A DNA stretch of 64,000 nucleotides, from contig CAJOKJ010000011.1 in NCBI GenBank assembly GCA_905235155.1, positions 62,001-126,000 of the forward strand, read 5' to 3'. This document shows positions 24,486 through 33,877 of this stretch, piece after piece; position 1 is the stretch's first letter, and every line of letters begins with the position of its first letter. Under the pieces are notes generated by a model. The model ran no database searches and was not told where the DNA came from. It saw only the letters and a list, made by a program, of their open reading frames with translations. The stretch is from Candidatus Gastranaerophilales bacterium. GTDB lineage: Bacteria; Cyanobacteriota; Vampirovibrionia; Gastranaerophilales; Gastranaerophilaceae. The translations under genes and the position numbers were made by a program.

Positions 24486-25724
24486 ATGGAAACAGATATA
24501 ATAAGACAAACGGATTCAGAAATTGCTGATTTAATTGAAAAAGAATTAAAGCGTCAACAAGAAACGATAGAATTGATTGCAAGTGAAAACTTTACTTCAA
24601 AAGCGGTAATGGCAGCTTGCGGTACGGTTTTAACAAATAAATATGCAGAAGGTAAACCTCATAAAAGATTTTATAACGGTTGCGAAAACATTGACTTAAT
24701 AGAAGAACTTGCTCAAAAAAGAGCCTGCGAACTGTTTAAGGCAGACCACGCTAATGTGCAGCCTCACAGTGGAGCACAGGCTAATATGGCAGTATTTATG
24801 TATGCTTTGAAAACAGGTGATACCGTTTTGGGCATGGATTTATCAAACGGAGGACATCTTTCTCACGGTTCTCCTGTAAATTTTTCCGGAATTAATTATA
24901 ACATTGTGAGTTACGGAGTTGATGACAATGGTGTTATTGATTACGAAAATGTCGAAAAACTTGCAAAAGAACATAAGCCCAAAATGATTATTGCAGGTGC
25001 AAGTAATTATTCGAAGATAATTGATTTTAAACGATTTAGAGAAATTGCAGATGCGGTCGGTGCTTACTTAATGGTTGATATTGCCCATATTGCAGGACTT
25101 ATTGCGGGTGGTGTTCATCCGTCACCTGTGCCTTACGCTGATTTTGTTACAACTACAACACATAAAACCTTAAGAGGTCCAAGAGGCGGTATTATCATGT
25201 GCAAAGAAGAACATGCACTTGGTATTGATAAAGCTGTTTTTCCGGGTATTCAGGGCGGACCTTTGGAACATATTATTGCAGGTAAGGCAATTGCTTTACT
25301 TGAAGCATCAAAACCGGAATTTAAGGCTTATGCCGAACAAGTTGTTAAAAATGCAAAGGCTTTGGCAAACGGTTTGATTAATGAAGGTCTTGATATAGTT
25401 GGCGGAATGACTGAAAATCATCTTATGACGCTTGATTTAAGACGTCAAGGTAAAACAGGCAAGGATATTGCAAATGTTCTTGAGGTTGTTGGTATTACAG
25501 CAAATAAAAATACCGTTCCTAATGACCCTCAAAGTCCTTTTGTAACGAGCGGTATAAGGCTGGGTACTCCTGCTGTTACAACCAGAGGCTTTAAAGAAGA
25601 TGATTTGGACGAAGTTGCAAAAATTATTGCCGGTGCTGTTTTTGCGTCAGATAATGAAGTTGCTTTAAAAAATCTTCGAGAACGTTCTTTAAAATTGTGT
25701 CAAAAATATCCGTTGTATAATTAA
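24486..25724 (+). CDS. glyA: Serine hydroxymethyltransferase
   Basis: GlyA interconverts serine and glycine with tetrahydrofolate, supplying one-carbon units. The start is ATG 24486 ([20 protein letters not shown], 412 aa) after AAGGAG. The track's ATG lies within the promoter. Family marks include [49 protein letters not shown] and the PLP-lysine segment [14 protein letters not shown]. The length is normal. It may be co-transcribed with the wecA-type gene 25 bp downstream. Confidence 0.96.
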   Translation: METDIIRQTDSEIADLIEKELKRQQETIELIASENFTSKAVMAACGTVLTNKYAEGKPHKRFYNGCENIDLIEELAQKRACELFKADHANVQPHSGAQANMAVFMYALKTGDTVLGMDLSNGGHLSHGSPVNFSGINYNIVSYGVDDNGVIDYENVEKLAKEHKPKMIIAGASNYSKIIDFKRFREIADAVGAYLMVDIAHIAGLIAGGVHPSPVPYADFVTTTTHKTLRGPRGGIIMCKEEHALGIDKAVFPGIQGGPLEHIIAGKAIALLEASKPEFKAYAEQVVKNAKALANGLINEGLDIVGGMTENHLMTLDLRRQGKTGKDIANVLEVVGITANKNTVPNDPQSPFVTSGIRLGTPAVTTRGFKEDDLDEVAKIIAGAVFASDNEVALKNLRERSLKLCQKYPLYN

Positions 25725-25748
25725 TAGTAAAATATAGGAGATAGAATA

Positions 25749-26792
25749 ATTCTTACACTGGGTCAAGTACAAGTACATATTATAGGTGCGATAATATCGC
25801 TTATTTTAGGTGTTTTTATAGTTCCTTTAGTTATTGCATATTCAAAAAAGGAAGGTTTGGTTGATTTACCGAACGAACGAAAAATTCATAAAATACCTGT
25901 ATCGAGGTTAGGTGGTGTTGCTATATGGTCAAGCACCATGCTTACATTCTTTTTGTTGGTATTGCTGAGTTATTATCCTTATGGCAGTTTACTTTCAGGA
26001 ATTTTACTTGGCGGTTCGTTAATGTTCTTATTAGGACTTGTTGATGATGTTTATAACTTAGGTGCAAAATTCAAATTGTTTATTCAAATTGCAATTGTTA
26101 CTATTGTTTATTTGCTTGGTGTAAAAATAGATACAATAATAAATCCTTTTGGAGGTGTTTTTCATTTAGGTTTATTATCATATCCGATAACTTTGTTATG
26201 GATTGTAGGCATTTGCAACGCTGTTAATTTTATTGACGGGGTTGACGGGCTTGCCGGTTCAGTTATTACTGTTAATTCTATTACACTTGCAATTGTTGCG
26301 GTTTCAATGACACCGTCAAATTCTATTAGTGCGTTGATTGCATTTATTTTAGCAGGTTCGATGCTAGCATTTTTAGCTTACAATTTTAATCCTGCAAAAA
26401 TATTTATGGGCGATTCGGGAGCATTATTTGCCGGATTTTTACTTGCGTCACTTTCCATTACAGGTGTAATGAAAACTGCTACTTTGGCAATTTTTTTGCC
26501 ATTTGTTGTGCTTGCTGTGCCGATTATGGATATTACTTTTTCAAGTTTAAGACGTATTTTAAAGGGTACATCTCCTTTTGTTGCTGATGCAGAGCATATT
26601 CACCATAAGTTATTAAAAGCAGGTTTTTCACAAAATAATACTGTTGCAATACTTACTCTCGTTGCAATAGTAGGTGGTGCTATTGCAACTGCTCTTGTAG
26701 GCTCTATCGGACACTATATTTTATACATGTTTGTTCTTTTGTCAATAATGTTTTCGTTAAGTTTGATAAGTATTACAAGAAAAAAGCACTAA
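25749..26792 (+). CDS. wecA: WecA/TagO-type polyprenyl-phosphate N-acetylhexosamine-1-phosphate transferase, apparent ATT start
   Basis: This membrane enzyme moves GlcNAc-1-phosphate (or a related sugar phosphate) from UDP onto undecaprenyl phosphate, the first step of many surface glycans. Motifs include LGLVDDVYNLGAKFKL, NAVNFIDGVDGLAGSV, AKIFMGDSGALFAGFLL and AEHIHHKLLKAGFSQ. The track's TTG at 25857 would remove the first helix. The frame is open upstream and encodes ILTLGQVQVHIIGAIISLIL, the expected first membrane segment. The only start at correct distance (8 nt) from TAGGAG is ATT at 25749, giving 347 aa. No ATG, GTG or TTG exists in frame between the ribosome site and 25857. It has about 10 membrane helices. 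Confidence 0.88.
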   Translation: MLTLGQVQVHIIGAIISLILGVFIVPLVIAYSKKEGLVDLPNERKIHKIPVSRLGGVAIWSSTMLTFFLLVLLSYYPYGSLLSGILLGGSLMFLLGLVDDVYNLGAKFKLFIQIAIVTIVYLLGVKIDTIINPFGGVFHLGLLSYPITLLWIVGICNAVNFIDGVDGLAGSVITVNSITLAIVAVSMTPSNSISALIAFILAGSMLAFLAYNFNPAKIFMGDSGALFAGFLLASLSITGVMKTATLAIFLPFVVLAVPIMDITFSSLRRILKGTSPFVADAEHIHHKLLKAGFSQNNTVAILTLVAIVGGAIATALVGSIGHYILYMFVLLSIMFSLSLISITRKKH

Positions 26793-26800
26793 AAAAGACT

Positions 26801-26829
26801 ATTCAATCAACGATTGAATAAATTTTTTA
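26801..26829. terminator. Hairpin between convergent genes
   Basis: ATTCAATC / GATTGAAT with a 3-nt loop is flanked by A-runs on the left and TTTTTT on the right. It can stop transcription from wecA (+) and from the 26837 gene (-). Confidence 0.65.
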
Positions 26830-26836
26830 GTTTATT

Positions 26837-27868
26837 TTAAATAAATTCCATAACATTTGATGATGGAGCAAAGCTGTTCTCAACAATGCCTTGCATACGT
26901 TTTTTACGATATAGCATGTCTACAAATGCTTCAAGGCGGGTAATAAATCCTGCTTCTCCTGTGTGTTCGTCAATTGTAAGATTTAATAACGGCTTGTTAA
27001 ATTGTTTAGCACGTCTTGTAATTCTTTCTATCATAAGAGAATCAGGACCGCAGCCAAACGCAGTTATTGTAATAAGTCCGTCAATTTTGTTATCTTTAAG
27101 ATAATGACCTGCACATCCAATCATTTCGGCTTCATTAGCCCAATATACAGGTTGACCCAATGTAGATACACCTTCTTCAAGTTGTTCATCGGTTAATTGG
27201 TATGCTGTATATACTTTTACACCCATTTTATTAAGTTTATCAATAACTTTCATAGATGCACGTTCATCGTAGATGTTATATGCGTGGGATACAAGTCCTA
27301 TTGAAATAGGATATTCAGTTTCGTCTTTTTCTATTAATAATTTCCCCGAAGTTGCATATTTAAGTGCCTTTTCATATTTCATACCGGATTTAAGCATGAC
27401 TTGAAAATTGTTATAAACTTTCCAACCTGCTTTTGAGGCTTTTTTAATTTGCTCCATGTCTATCAAACCGAATGGTTTTACACATTCTAACAAGAAATCA
27501 TAAAGCCCGTGATGTTTAGCAGATTTATCTAAAGTCGGTTCTATAATTGTAAAGTCTTTTTTTATAACATTTCTGATTAAATCAGGAAGTCCTCTTATTT
27601 TTGAGCAATTATATATTTTTGGTGCGATAGATTGAATTGAAGGAATAAAAATTTTATTTACACCTTTTTCCAATAAGTTTAGCACTTGTCCTACAAAAAT
27701 TTTAACAGGCAGACAAGTTTCTGTTACAACCAATGCTGAGCCACAGGAAAGGGTTTTTTTTGTGGTTTTATCCGACAAAATCATTTCTATACCCATTGCT
27801 TTAAAAAAGCCAAACATAAACGGATATATGCTATAAAACGATAAACCTCTCGGTATTCCAATCTTCAT
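26837..27868 (-). CDS. Acyl-CoA dehydratase activase-related protein (DUF2229-like)
   Basis: The 343-aa protein starts MKIGIPRGLSFYSIYPFMFGFF, typical of the DUF2229 part of CoA-substrate-specific enzyme activases. Cys residues that may bind an Fe-S cluster lie in VVTETCLPVKIFVGQV, PKIYNCSKIRGLPD and TAFGCGPDSLMIER. The later PLLNLTIDEHTGEAGFITRLEAF is also typical. The ATPase activase (BadF/BcrA type) that is usually fused or adjacent is not in the window. The real substrate is unknown. Related proteins are common in anaerobes and are often annotated as 2-hydroxyglutaryl-CoA dehydratase-like. Confidence 0.83.
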   Translation of the reverse strand: MKIGIPRGLSFYSIYPFMFGFFKAMGIEMILSDKTTKKTLSCGSALVVTETCLPVKIFVGQVLNLLEKGVNKIFIPSIQSIAPKIYNCSKIRGLPDLIRNVIKKDFTIIEPTLDKSAKHHGLYDFLLECVKPFGLIDMEQIKKASKAGWKVYNNFQVMLKSGMKYEKALKYATSGKLLIEKDETEYPISIGLVSHAYNIYDERASMKVIDKLNKMGVKVYTAYQLTDEQLEEGVSTLGQPVYWANEAEMIGCAGHYLKDNKIDGLITITAFGCGPDSLMIERITRRAKQFNKPLLNLTIDEHTGEAGFITRLEAFVDMLYRKKRMQGIVENSFAPSSNVMEFI

Positions 27869-27956
27869 TTTAAAACCTTTTTATACTAATTCCTAATTCA
27901 TGATATCTTAAAAAGAAAAAACTATAAATTATAAATATGTATTGGTTAATATTTAT

Positions 27957-29870
27957 TTACGCTTTTGCTTTTCTTAATTCTAACTCTATCAATTTTACAA
28001 ATTCGTTTACCAGTGTTGAATTCCATTTTTTATTTGCATCTTCTTTAATAATATCAAGTGCTTCATAAGGTGTTTTTGCTTTTCTGTAAATTCTTGGTTC
28101 TGTTAAAGCAAAATAAGCATCAATAATAAGAATAATTTGAGATGACAGCGGAATATCGTTTCCTGCAAGTTTATTAGGGTATCCTGAGCCATCCCAGTTT
28201 TCGTGGTGCTTTTCTATTATTGGTATAATATCTTTCACAGTTGAAATAGGTTCTAATATGTCATGTGCAGCTATAATAGGGTGATTTTCAATGTAATTTC
28301 TTTCTTCGTCAGTTAGCGGCCCGTCTTTTTGTAATATTTCTTGCGGTAACATTAAATTTCCAACGTCATACAATAACATTGCTACACGAAGTTTGTCAGC
28401 GTCATCCTTTTCAAGTTCAAATCTTCTTGCAAGTGTTGTTGCCATAACAACTTTTGATTTTGATGAGCCAAGAGTATGTTGTGGGTTATATGTTGTTACA
28501 AGTGCATCTGCAACACTGTAAAGAGTATCTTTAGGGTTTGAATTTTGTTCAATTGCCATTTGTAATTTGTGTCGTAAATTTTGTTTAAGTTCTTCAGATA
28601 TGTTTACTCTGCCTGTGGAAAGGATATCGTTAAAGGCATTAAGTGCTACTTCTTGCCATGAAATTTCTGAGATTGGTGTTGCAAGTGTAACTTGATTTCT
28701 TCCGTTACGTTTTGAGTTATACATTGCTTGGTCTGTAAGTTCCAATAATTCTTCAATATTATTTGCGTGTTCTAAGAATGTAGCAACACCTAAACTTGCA
28801 GTAATTGTTCCTACGGTTTCAATAGGAGTTGCTTCAATAGCCTTTCTTATTCTTTCTGCTGCTATCATTGCACCTTTTGAATCAATACCGGGTAAAAGAA
28901 CATTAAATTCTTCACCGCCAATACGTGCCGGTACATCAATAGAACGTGCATTTTGTTTTAGTACGCTTGAAATTTGTTTAATTGCTAAGTCACCGTATAC
29001 GTGTCCGTATTTATCATTTATTTGTTTTAAGTGGTCTAAGTCTATACCAATTACAGAGAATGGTTGTTTTTGACGATTTGCACGTGTAAATTCTTTTTCT
29101 ATTGATTCTTCAAAATATCTTCTGTTGTATAGTGTTGTTAGGGCGTCAGTTACGGCTTGTTCTCTAACCATTTGGAATAAATCTGCAATTGTTATTGCTA
29201 GTTCTATTTGTTGTGAGAATAATTTTAAAAAATCTATTTCGGCTTCTGTTGCTTCAATTCTGGATGACATTACTATTAATATACCGGTGTGTGTCATTTT
29301 TGATAGAGGAACTATCATAAATGAGCGACAGTGTGTTTCGCTCAAAAGTTCTTCAAGGTCTTCTTCTTTTAAATTTGGAGCAAGTGACAATAAACCTGCT
29401 CTTAAATCTGTACTTTGTAATATTTCTTTGCTTCTCAGAACCGCCCTTATGACATCTGATTGCTGAAAATTTAATCTTTGAGTATTTAACGGAGTATCCA
29501 ATTTTGAATTAACTATTTCAAAAAGGTTATCGCTTGAGGATGCCATAACACTGTAATACTCACCATTTTCATCACTTCTTTTTTGTAAGATACAACTATG
29601 CATGTAACCAAGTTCTTCTTGTAAGTTTGTTACCGTTGTATCTAAAATGCTGGAAAGAGGTTTTGAAGAATTCATCATCTCCCAAATATGCTGTAATGTT
29701 AGCATACGACGATTTGCTTCATTTAATTCATTTGTTCTTTCTTCAATTTCCAATTCAAGTTGGGCATTACGTTCATATATTTCAAGGAAATCTTTTTTAC
29801 CGCTGTATAAGTGATTTTCTACTGCATTAACCTGTTTTGTAAGGTCTTTAAATTTATCAAATAAGCCCAT
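27957..29870 (-). CDS. GAF-GGDEF-HD signalling protein with degenerate HD-GYP
   Basis: This 637-aa protein has an N-terminal coiled coil (NAQLELEIEERTNELNEANRRM) and a GAF-like sensor (about 70-235). A GGDEF domain (about 245-405) has RIGGEEFNVLLPG with an intact GGEEF active site, so it can probably make c-di-GMP. The C-terminal HD-GYP-like domain (about 450-630) has HHENWDGSGYPNKL. The metal-binding HD motif is changed to MLLYDVGNLMLP, with Tyr for His and Asn for the usual Lys, so hydrolase activity is doubtful. No membrane helix is seen. It is a single gene after a divergent intergenic region of 217 bp. Its input signal is unknown. Confidence 0.9.
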   Translation of the reverse strand: MGLFDKFKDLTKQVNAVENHLYSGKKDFLEIYERNAQLELEIEERTNELNEANRRMLTLQHIWEMMNSSKPLSSILDTTVTNLQEELGYMHSCILQKRSDENGEYYSVMASSSDNLFEIVNSKLDTPLNTQRLNFQQSDVIRAVLRSKEILQSTDLRAGLLSLAPNLKEEDLEELLSETHCRSFMIVPLSKMTHTGILIVMSSRIEATEAEIDFLKLFSQQIELAITIADLFQMVREQAVTDALTTLYNRRYFEESIEKEFTRANRQKQPFSVIGIDLDHLKQINDKYGHVYGDLAIKQISSVLKQNARSIDVPARIGGEEFNVLLPGIDSKGAMIAAERIRKAIEATPIETVGTITASLGVATFLEHANNIEELLELTDQAMYNSKRNGRNQVTLATPISEISWQEVALNAFNDILSTGRVNISEELKQNLRHKLQMAIEQNSNPKDTLYSVADALVTTYNPQHTLGSSKSKVVMATTLARRFELEKDDADKLRVAMLLYDVGNLMLPQEILQKDGPLTDEERNYIENHPIIAAHDILEPISTVKDIIPIIEKHHENWDGSGYPNKLAGNDIPLSSQIILIIDAYFALTEPRIYRKAKTPYEALDIIKEDANKKWNSTLVNEFVKLIELELRKAKA

Positions 29871-30087
29871 ATTTTATCCTCAAACGCAATATTATATTTT
29901 GTATAACCGATTATACTACATAACTGTTGTTTCGTAAATTTTTTGTTTAGGTTTATTAAAAAAAATTATGACTTTTTAAATTTTGTCATTAAAAAATACA
30001 TGTCGTATAAAAGTATGAAATTTATTCAAAGATATTCAAAAACGGCATAAACATAATGTATCATGGAATAAGAGCGAGGATAAGAAA

Positions 30088-31617
30088 TTGTTTGATTCAA
30101 TGAGAGTGACGCCAAGGATTACTCCTCAAAATAAGCAATCCGTTAAGCGTAATGAAGATGAAGAAAAGAATAAGCAAACCGAACAAACCGAAGCCGAAAG
30201 CGGTGGTACTAACCTTGCACAAAGTCGAGGTTTGCAATATGTTCAAGATTTACAAGACGGTAAAAAACCACGTCGTCCTGTTGCTTCCGCTCAAACTTAT
30301 GCTGCGTATAATGCACCTGTAAATACAAATATTCATCGTTCAAACGTAAGGCCTGCAAATTTAAATACTCAAACACAGGCTGTTGAAAATAGCCAAGTAT
30401 CAAGTGTGGATACAACTACTTCAACGCAGTCAACACAAACTTCAAAAAAGTTGATTAGTCCAAGAATTAACATTGCTCAGGTTATTGGCGATTTTAAAAA
30501 TACGGCTCATGCTATCGGAACACCTGAAGATATTTTTGAAGAAGTTGACATGTATCTTGCTATTGTTGAAAAACAAACTAAAAAAGATAATGCAAACGTT
30601 AAAACTGTTCAATCAAATTTACGTAATGCGGCAGGTCTTTTAGATAAGTATATATCAGATACTTTAAATAAAGATTCAAAAGTTGTTGAAAATTGGGTTG
30701 AAGCAATTTTCTTACAACAAGTTGATTACAAGTATAATACCGAAGATATAAACGAAGCATTTTTGGTTCAAATGCCTGATGATAATAAAAAGAAATCAGA
30801 AGAAGCTTCACAGGCGGTTGAAACAGTTGAACCTCAACAATCTGCTCAACCTGAAAAACCAAAAATGGACGCAGTGTTGAAAAATCTTTTTGCTCAAGCA
30901 AGAAATATTCATAAAAAAGGTAATGACGATTTGGCTATTTCTACATATAAGCAAGCAAAAGAACGTTCAATAGCCGTTAATGATGTTGACAGTCAATCAA
31001 AAATTTCTTTTGAAATAGGCAAAATATACGATAAAAAAGATGATTTAGCATTAGCGTTGGAAAATTATAATGATGCTGCAAGTGTTGCAACTGATGATAA
31101 TGTTAAAGTGAAAGCACATTATGCAATGGCTCAAATTTATGATGATGTTAACCAATTTAAGCCGGCAATAGAACATTATATGGCTGCAATTTCTTTTGCA
31201 GGTGAAACGGATAATTTTAAAGCACAAATAAAATCTTTAACAAAAATAGGAGATATTTATGCTGATAAATACGATAAAGAAGCATTTAATGTTTATGAAG
31301 ATGCAAAAGTTATTGCTGATGAATCCAAAGATTTGAAAAGCAAAGGCTACGTTTCAAGCACAATTGCGACAGCTTATGACAAATTTAACAAACCTACCGA
31401 AGCATTGAAATACTACTCTGATGCGGTTAAAAACTATACGGAAGCCGGTGTTGACGATAAAGTTGCCCTAAATTACAAAAAAGCAGGTCAATTAATGATT
31501 GATTATAATAAGTTTGATAAAGGTAAAAATTTAATTCAAAAGGCTATTGCCTATGCAAAGCGTGCAAATAATGAAAAGCTTGTTAAAGAATTAAATCAAG
31601 AATTGAAAGCAGCATAA
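30088..31617 (+). CDS. TPR protein with long disordered N-terminus
   Basis: I keep the TTG start at 30088 because AGCGAGGA lies 7 nt before it; the ATG at 30100 is too far from that site. Residues 1-130 are polar and low in order (NKQTEQTEAESGGTNLA; QTQAVENSQVSSVD). Residues about 135-240 are a helical domain. Residues about 265-505 hold TPR units such as KISFEIGKIYDKKDDLALAL and KAHYAMAQIYDDVNQFKPAI. There is no signal peptide. It is probably a cytosolic scaffold, followed closely by a small membrane protein. I do not know its partners. Confidence 0.82.
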   Translation: MFDSMRVTPRITPQNKQSVKRNEDEEKNKQTEQTEAESGGTNLAQSRGLQYVQDLQDGKKPRRPVASAQTYAAYNAPVNTNIHRSNVRPANLNTQTQAVENSQVSSVDTTTSTQSTQTSKKLISPRINIAQVIGDFKNTAHAIGTPEDIFEEVDMYLAIVEKQTKKDNANVKTVQSNLRNAAGLLDKYISDTLNKDSKVVENWVEAIFLQQVDYKYNTEDINEAFLVQMPDDNKKKSEEASQAVETVEPQQSAQPEKPKMDAVLKNLFAQARNIHKKGNDDLAISTYKQAKERSIAVNDVDSQSKISFEIGKIYDKKDDLALALENYNDAASVATDDNVKVKAHYAMAQIYDDVNQFKPAIEHYMAAISFAGETDNFKAQIKSLTKIGDIYADKYDKEAFNVYEDAKVIADESKDLKSKGYVSSTIATAYDKFNKPTEALKYYSDAVKNYTEAGVDDKVALNYKKAGQLMIDYNKFDKGKNLIQKAIAYAKRANNEKLVKELNQELKAA

Positions 31618-31626
31618 GGAGACTTT

Positions 31627-31827
31627 GTGGATACTCGTATTTCGGTTTATTTGAGTATATTTGCAATATTTGTAATATCTGAAATAATTTTCAGTTTGTT
31701 TTTTGTATTATTTGTAAATAAATTTATTCAAGACTCCAAAAAACGTAAAAACACTATTATAAGGTATGTTTTTTTTACTGTTTTTATAATATTAGGATTG
31801 TTAGCGGGTTTATTTAGCCATTCTTAG
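31627..31827 (+). CDS. Small two-helix membrane protein, unknown
   Basis: A GTG start at 31627 follows AAGGAG, 9 nt after the TPR stop, so it is translated with that gene. The 66-aa product has two membrane helices (ISVYLSIFAIFVISEIIFSLFF and YVFFTVFIILGLLAGLF) with a positive loop (DSKKRKN) between. No family is recognised. Its 3' end overlaps the converging TPR gene at 31814 by 14 nt. Confidence 0.65.
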   Translation: MDTRISVYLSIFAIFVISEIIFSLFFVLFVNKFIQDSKKRKNTIIRYVFFTVFIILGLLAGLFSHS

Positions 31828-33412
31828 ATTTTCTGACAATACTTGCAAGATTTGCGTATAGTTCTTTGTTTTTAGCCGATTCATCTATACTTGCAGCCTC
31901 GCCAATATATGCAAGTGCATCTTCATTTCTGCCAAGTTTTTGATAAAATTCACCCATTTGTACATAGTACATTGCGTTATTTACATCAAGAGAAATAGCT
32001 TTTTTCATTGATTCAATTGCAAAATTTGTATCACCAAGTTCAAACAAGGATATTGCATTATAAAAATATCCTTCAGCATTGTTTTGGTCAAGTTCTATTA
32101 TTTGTTGTGCTGAATCAAAAGCAGACTCAAAATCTTTTATTGACATATAAATTTTTGATTGAAGAATGTATGCTTCAACATATTTTGGGTTATTTTTAAT
32201 TATGTCTTCAATAATTTCTTGAGCTTCTCCGTAAGATTTGTTATTAATTAAAATATTTGCGTATTCAGTTTTATTTACAAGTGTTGGTGCAAGTTCTACA
32301 ACGGTATTCATTAAAGAGCAAGCCGTTTGAGTTTGTTCTAATTCTACATATACTTGTGAAAGTGATGTAAGGGCAAAAATATTTTGCGGATTTTCTTTAA
32401 TAATTTTATCTAAGTCAACTTTTGCACTTACCGGATCACCTGTTTTGCTCTTTATTAGTGCATTAAGTACATTTGCATTTACATATTTTGGATTTATTTG
32501 CAAAATATTTTTAATTTCACTTAATGCTTTTTCATATTGATTGTTTATATAATATGAATATGCTTGAGTGTAGCGATATTCACAATTTTCAGGCTCAAGA
32601 CATATTGCTATGTTCATATATTTTGTTGCTTCATCATTCCAACCATTTACAACATAAGCGTTAGAAAGATTATACGCATATTTTGAATTTTGTGGTTCTA
32701 ATTTTGTTGCTGTCAAAAAATATTCAATTGCTTCTTCAACTTTATTTTCATCAAGTTTAAATAAGCCTAAATAATTCATTACAAGAGCGTTTTCCGTATT
32801 ATTTTTGTATTTTGAAAACAATTCTTTTGATTTTTCAAAGTTATTACTTATATAATAAATTTCTGCAAGCAAAGTTTCTGTTTTTTCATCATTTGGTCTT
32901 ATAGCGGATGCTTTTTCAAGGTAAAAAATTGCCTTTGCATAGTCTTCCTTTTGGTAATGAGCAATTGCAAATTGATAATAAGTTTCTGCATCAAAATTAA
33001 AATCATAATTTGAATGTTCAAGATTTTCTATTGTGTCAAAATCTTTTATTTTGTTTAAAATTCTTATTTTTTCAGTAAAATTTTCAACAGTTTTGTCAAG
33101 TTCAAAAATTTTTACTGCTGCTTTTTGTGCTTCTATATAATTTTCTTCATCAAGATATATTGTTTTCATAAGCTTCAAACATCCTGTATGGGTTGGGTTT
33201 AGCTCAAGTGTTTTTTCAATGTAGTTTATTGCTCGCTGGTTATTTTCTAACAGATAGTATAATTCTGCAAGTTGAGATAATATTTCTACGTTATTATTTT
33301 CAATAGTAAGTGCTTTATAAAGCATTTCTATTGCAGGTTTATAAAATCCTTGTCGTTTAAGGTCAAATGATTGCGTTATATATTTTAAAACTTCATTATT
33401 ATCTGTTGACAT
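31814..33412 (-). CDS. TPR-repeat protein
   Basis: This 532-aa protein is made of about 14 TPR units over its full length, for example AILSQLAELYYLLENNQRAI-like repeats, YQFAIAHYQKEDYAKAIFYL and YVQMGEFYQKLGRNEDALAY. It has no signal peptide, membrane segment or catalytic domain. Its start overlaps the FtsB-like gene by 14 nt, so the pair is translationally coupled. A link to cell division is possible but unproven. It differs from the TPR protein at 21961 in having no long N-terminal lead. Confidence 0.85.
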   Translation of the reverse strand: MSTDNNEVLKYITQSFDLKRQGFYKPAIEMLYKALTIENNNVEILSQLAELYYLLENNQRAINYIEKTLELNPTHTGCLKLMKTIYLDEENYIEAQKAAVKIFELDKTVENFTEKIRILNKIKDFDTIENLEHSNYDFNFDAETYYQFAIAHYQKEDYAKAIFYLEKASAIRPNDEKTETLLAEIYYISNNFEKSKELFSKYKNNTENALVMNYLGLFKLDENKVEEAIEYFLTATKLEPQNSKYAYNLSNAYVVNGWNDEATKYMNIAICLEPENCEYRYTQAYSYYINNQYEKALSEIKNILQINPKYVNANVLNALIKSKTGDPVSAKVDLDKIIKENPQNIFALTSLSQVYVELEQTQTACSLMNTVVELAPTLVNKTEYANILINNKSYGEAQEIIEDIIKNNPKYVEAYILQSKIYMSIKDFESAFDSAQQIIELDQNNAEGYFYNAISLFELGDTNFAIESMKKAISLDVNNAMYYVQMGEFYQKLGRNEDALAYIGEAASIDESAKNKELYANLASIVRKSKNG

Positions 33413-33854
33413 TATTAAATATTCCTTTTTTCTTTTTATTATTTATATTTTCTTCTTCTTCTTTATTATCATTAATAAGAATTAAAACCTCGTCTTCTCC
33501 GGCCATTTTAAGATTGTTTCTTGCTATGGCTTCTAAACTTTTTACTGATGAAAAATCTTTTATTTCTTGTTTTAGTCTTCTATTTTTCTTTTCTGCTTCA
33601 TCTCTAATTTGTTTTATTTGAACAACTTTTCTCTGATATGAAATTGTTTTAGATATGTTTAAAAGAGCACTAAAACCTATTTGAGCAAGGCAAATTAATA
33701 GTACAATAGTCAAAAATGAATAATAAAAATTAGACTTTTTATTGTGTTGTTCACTTTTAGCTTTTGCCTTTTGCCTTACTGATTCAATATTTGTAACCTT
33801 GCTTGAAGGTTTTTTTCTTTTTGATTTATATTTTTTTATCTTATCGTTATCCAT
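33399..33854 (-). CDS. FtsB/DivIC-family septum formation protein
   Basis: The 151-aa protein has a basic cytosolic N-terminus (KKYKSKRKKPSSK), one membrane helix (YYSFLTIVLLICLAQIGFSAL) and a periplasmic coiled coil (QIKQIRDEAEKKNRRLKQEI). The family motif LEAIARNNLKMAGEDEVLIL follows. FtsB/DivIC proteins bind FtsL and FtsQ and help activate septal wall synthesis. The tail is acidic then basic and unlike E. coli FtsB. It overlaps the TPR gene by 14 nt. Confidence 0.82.
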   Translation of the reverse strand: MDNDKIKKYKSKRKKPSSKVTNIESVRQKAKAKSEQHNKKSNFYYSFLTIVLLICLAQIGFSALLNISKTISYQRKVVQIKQIRDEAEKKNRRLKQEIKDFSSVKSLEAIARNNLKMAGEDEVLILINDNKEEEENINNKKKKGIFNNVNR

Positions 33855-33877
33855 TGTTATTTCATTATATTATAAAA

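Noticed and set aside
25857-26792. Track start (TTG) for the wecA-type gene
   Set aside because: It would delete the first membrane helix and has no ribosome site, whereas the open upstream frame encodes the expected helix after TAGGAG.
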